Part shown: positions 54,140-54,898 of the stretch, piece after piece
Numbering within the stretch: position 1 is the first letter of the stretch
Layout of the letters: each line of letters begins with the position of its first letter
Assembly (NCBI GenBank): GCA_944324045.1
Contig: CALUUT010000108.1
Location: forward strand, 1 to 54,898
Reading direction: 5' to 3'
DNA: 54,898 nucleotides
Origin: an uncultured Desulfovibrionaceae bacterium
GTDB lineage: Bacteria; Desulfobacterota; Desulfovibrionia; Desulfovibrionales; Desulfovibrionaceae
Translations under genes and position numbers: made by a program
Notes under the pieces: model-generated
Databases searched by the model: none
Told to the model about the DNA's origin: nothing
Seen by the model: the letters and a program-made list of their open reading frames with translations, nothing else

Positions 54140-54143
54140 AATC

Positions 54144-54293
54144 ATGCGCGTGAATCTTTTGCTGGCTTGCACCGTGTGCAAACGGCGTAATTACGCAACG
54201 TGTAAAAACAAGAAAACCACTACAGGGCGTCTTGAGCTTATGAAGTATTGTCCTTGGGACAAAAAACATACGCTTCATCGCGAATCAAAGTAG
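54144..54293 (+). CDS. rpmG: 50S ribosomal protein L33
   Basis: A 49-residue ribosomal protein: [39 protein letters not shown], and HRESK at the end. The first CxxC is present, but the second is replaced by CPWD, with an extra Cys in YATC. The zinc ribbon is therefore partly altered, so metal binding is uncertain. The ATG lies four bases after the tuf stop, with GGAG nearby at the tuf end. The position between tuf and tRNA-Trp/secE is the usual one. Confidence 0.95.
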   Translation: MRVNLLLACTVCKRRNYATCKNKKTTTGRLELMKYCPWDKKHTLHRESK

Positions 54294-54313
54294 CGTTGTT
54301 TTCTTAATAACGC

Positions 54314-54389
54314 AGGGCAGTAGCTCTAACGGTAGAGCGCGGGTCTCCAAAACCTGATGTTGGGGGTTCAAATCCCTCCTGCCCTGCCA
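54314..54389 (+). tRNA. tRNA-Trp (anticodon CCA)
   Basis: Acceptor AGGGCAG pairs with CTGCCCT; G and encoded CCA. Anticodon loop CTCCAAA gives CCA, reading UGG. It sits between rpmG and secE, the common bacterial order. Confidence 0.96.
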
Positions 54390-54418
54390 TAATTATTTTT
54401 TTGGGTCGAGGCAGGCAT

Positions 54419-54676
54419 ATGGCGCAGAAGACACAAAGAGAAGCAGAAAAGAGCACCGCTTTGAAGGTGGATGAGCGGAAAGGCGAATCAAAATTGGCTG
54501 AATTCCGCGACTACCTTGGCGAATCGCGCGCAGAACTGCGAAAAGTGGTATGGCCGACTCGCAAGGAGGTCCGCACCACATGCGTCGCCGTGCTCATTCT
54601 GGTCTTTGTCATGTCTCTTTTCTTGGGCCTTGTTGATTTTGGGCTGAGCAGGCTCGTGGCCTTTATTCTTTCATAG
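54419..54676 (+). CDS. secE: Preprotein translocase subunit SecE
   Basis: Essential membrane subunit of the SecYEG channel. 85 residues: a charged cytoplasmic start, the amphipathic FRDYLGESRAELRKVVWPTR with the conserved VVWPTRKEV (about 41-49), then one membrane helix (VAVLILVFVMSLFLGLVDF, about 54-73). The ATG at 54419 is preceded by GAGGCAGG. It lies 30 bases after tRNA-Trp and 13 before nusG. Confidence 0.95.
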   Translation: MAQKTQREAEKSTALKVDERKGESKLAEFRDYLGESRAELRKVVWPTRKEVRTTCVAVLILVFVMSLFLGLVDFGLSRLVAFILS

Positions 54677-54689
54677 TGCGGGCTTTCTC

Positions 54690-54898
54690 ATGACTGAAAT
54701 GACTCCTGCTGAAGGTGAGCTGCAAAGCTCCAAGCCGCGGTGGTATATTCTGCACACGTACTCGGGTTTTGAACATCGAGTGGAGCAGACCATCAAGGAA
54801 ATGATGCGGATTGGTCAGGATCAGGGCCTCATTAAAGAGGTCGTTATTCCTACCGAGCGCGTGGTTGAACTGGTTAAAGGGTCCAAACGGACTTCAAC
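54690..54898 (+). CDS. nusG: Transcription termination/antitermination protein NusG (5' part)
   Basis: Only the first 69 codons lie inside the window. After a short Glu/Pro/Ser tail (MTEMTPAEGELQSSKP), RWYILHTYSGFEHRVEQTI is the start of the NGN domain, which binds RNA polymerase; VVIPTERVVELVKGSKR follows. Position directly after secE confirms the call. The gene continues beyond the window end. Confidence 0.95.
   Translation, partial: MTEMTPAEGELQSSKPRWYILHTYSGFEHRVEQTIKEMMRIGQDQGLIKEVVIPTERVVELVKGSKRTS

Noticed and set aside
52943..54181. 412-codon minus-strand frame opposite tuf
   Set aside because: Antisense of EF-Tu; such frames arise from codon bias in highly expressed genes.

Overview
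The window comes from a sulfate-reducing deltaproteobacterium of the Desulfovibrio type (Desulfovibrionaceae). The main reasons are a complete Qrc menaquinone reductase operon (hexaheme QrcA, QrcB, QrcC, QrcD), an exported CbiK cobaltochelatase under a cobalamin riboswitch, a MucR-family zinc-finger regulator, and the tRNA/tuf/rpmG/tRNA-Trp/secE/nusG order. Anaerobic life is supported by the class III ribonucleotide reductase (NrdD/NrdG). Long gene-poor gaps, a decayed flagellin gene and one gene broken by a single in-frame TGA suggest some genome erosion. A host-associated lineage is possible but is only an inference.

Layout. 1-2.7 kb: nrdG-nrdD (minus). 3.7-4.05 kb: a TIGR04076-type gene interrupted by TGA. 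4.15-9.0 kb: a secreted DUF4139 protein, a class A penicillin-binding protein and a YkgJ-like cysteine-cluster protein (all minus). 9.55-11.5 kb: a Trm112-like zinc protein, a YfcE-type phosphodiesterase and a tRNA-dihydrouridine synthase (plus). 11.55-13.46 kb: a PHP-domain phosphoesterase and cheV (minus). 13.6-18.4 kb: promoter, cobalamin riboswitch and terminator, then cbiK, FecCD-type permease, ABC ATPase, binding protein and cobI, with overlapping or tightly spaced genes. 18.5-22.1 kb: a periplasmic solute-binding protein coupled to a membrane protein with a degenerate GGDEF and an intact EAL domain. 22.2-23.9 kb: hemC and gmhA.

24.2-28.3 kb: nadK, a DUF4254 protein, gatB and gmhB. 28.4-29.9 kb: two tandem paralogous small HTH genes, then mucR behind a long AT-rich region. 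30.0-35.0 kb: qrcABCD (minus), divergent from a hybrid sensor kinase at 35.5 kb. 37.26 kb: tRNA-Ser followed by the flagellin remnant. 38.6-43.1 kb: speG, a tautomerase, a Kef/YbaL-type antiporter and a GarR-type dehydrogenase. 43.3-49.1 kb: wbaP-like sugar transferase, TPM-domain protein, phosphohexomutase, hflK-hflC. 50 kb: a CI/LexA-like repressor with no prophage around it. 51.1-52.3 kb: a class I aminotransferase. 52.4 kb to the end: tRNA-Thr, -Tyr, -Gly, -Thr, tuf, rpmG, tRNA-Trp, secE and the start of nusG.

The genes serve anaerobic nucleotide synthesis, the respiratory quinone branch of sulfate reduction, corrinoid/tetrapyrrole supply (cbiK, cobI, hemC), surface polysaccharide and LPS heptose (gmhA, gmhB, wbaP, phosphohexomutase), signalling (cheV, EAL protein, hybrid kinase, MucR) and translation. 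No prophage, insertion sequence or true CRISPR array is visible. The least explained parts are the binding-protein/EAL pair, the twin HTH genes beside mucR, the Cys-rich PAS kinase facing qrc, and a set of AT-rich islands upstream of selected genes.
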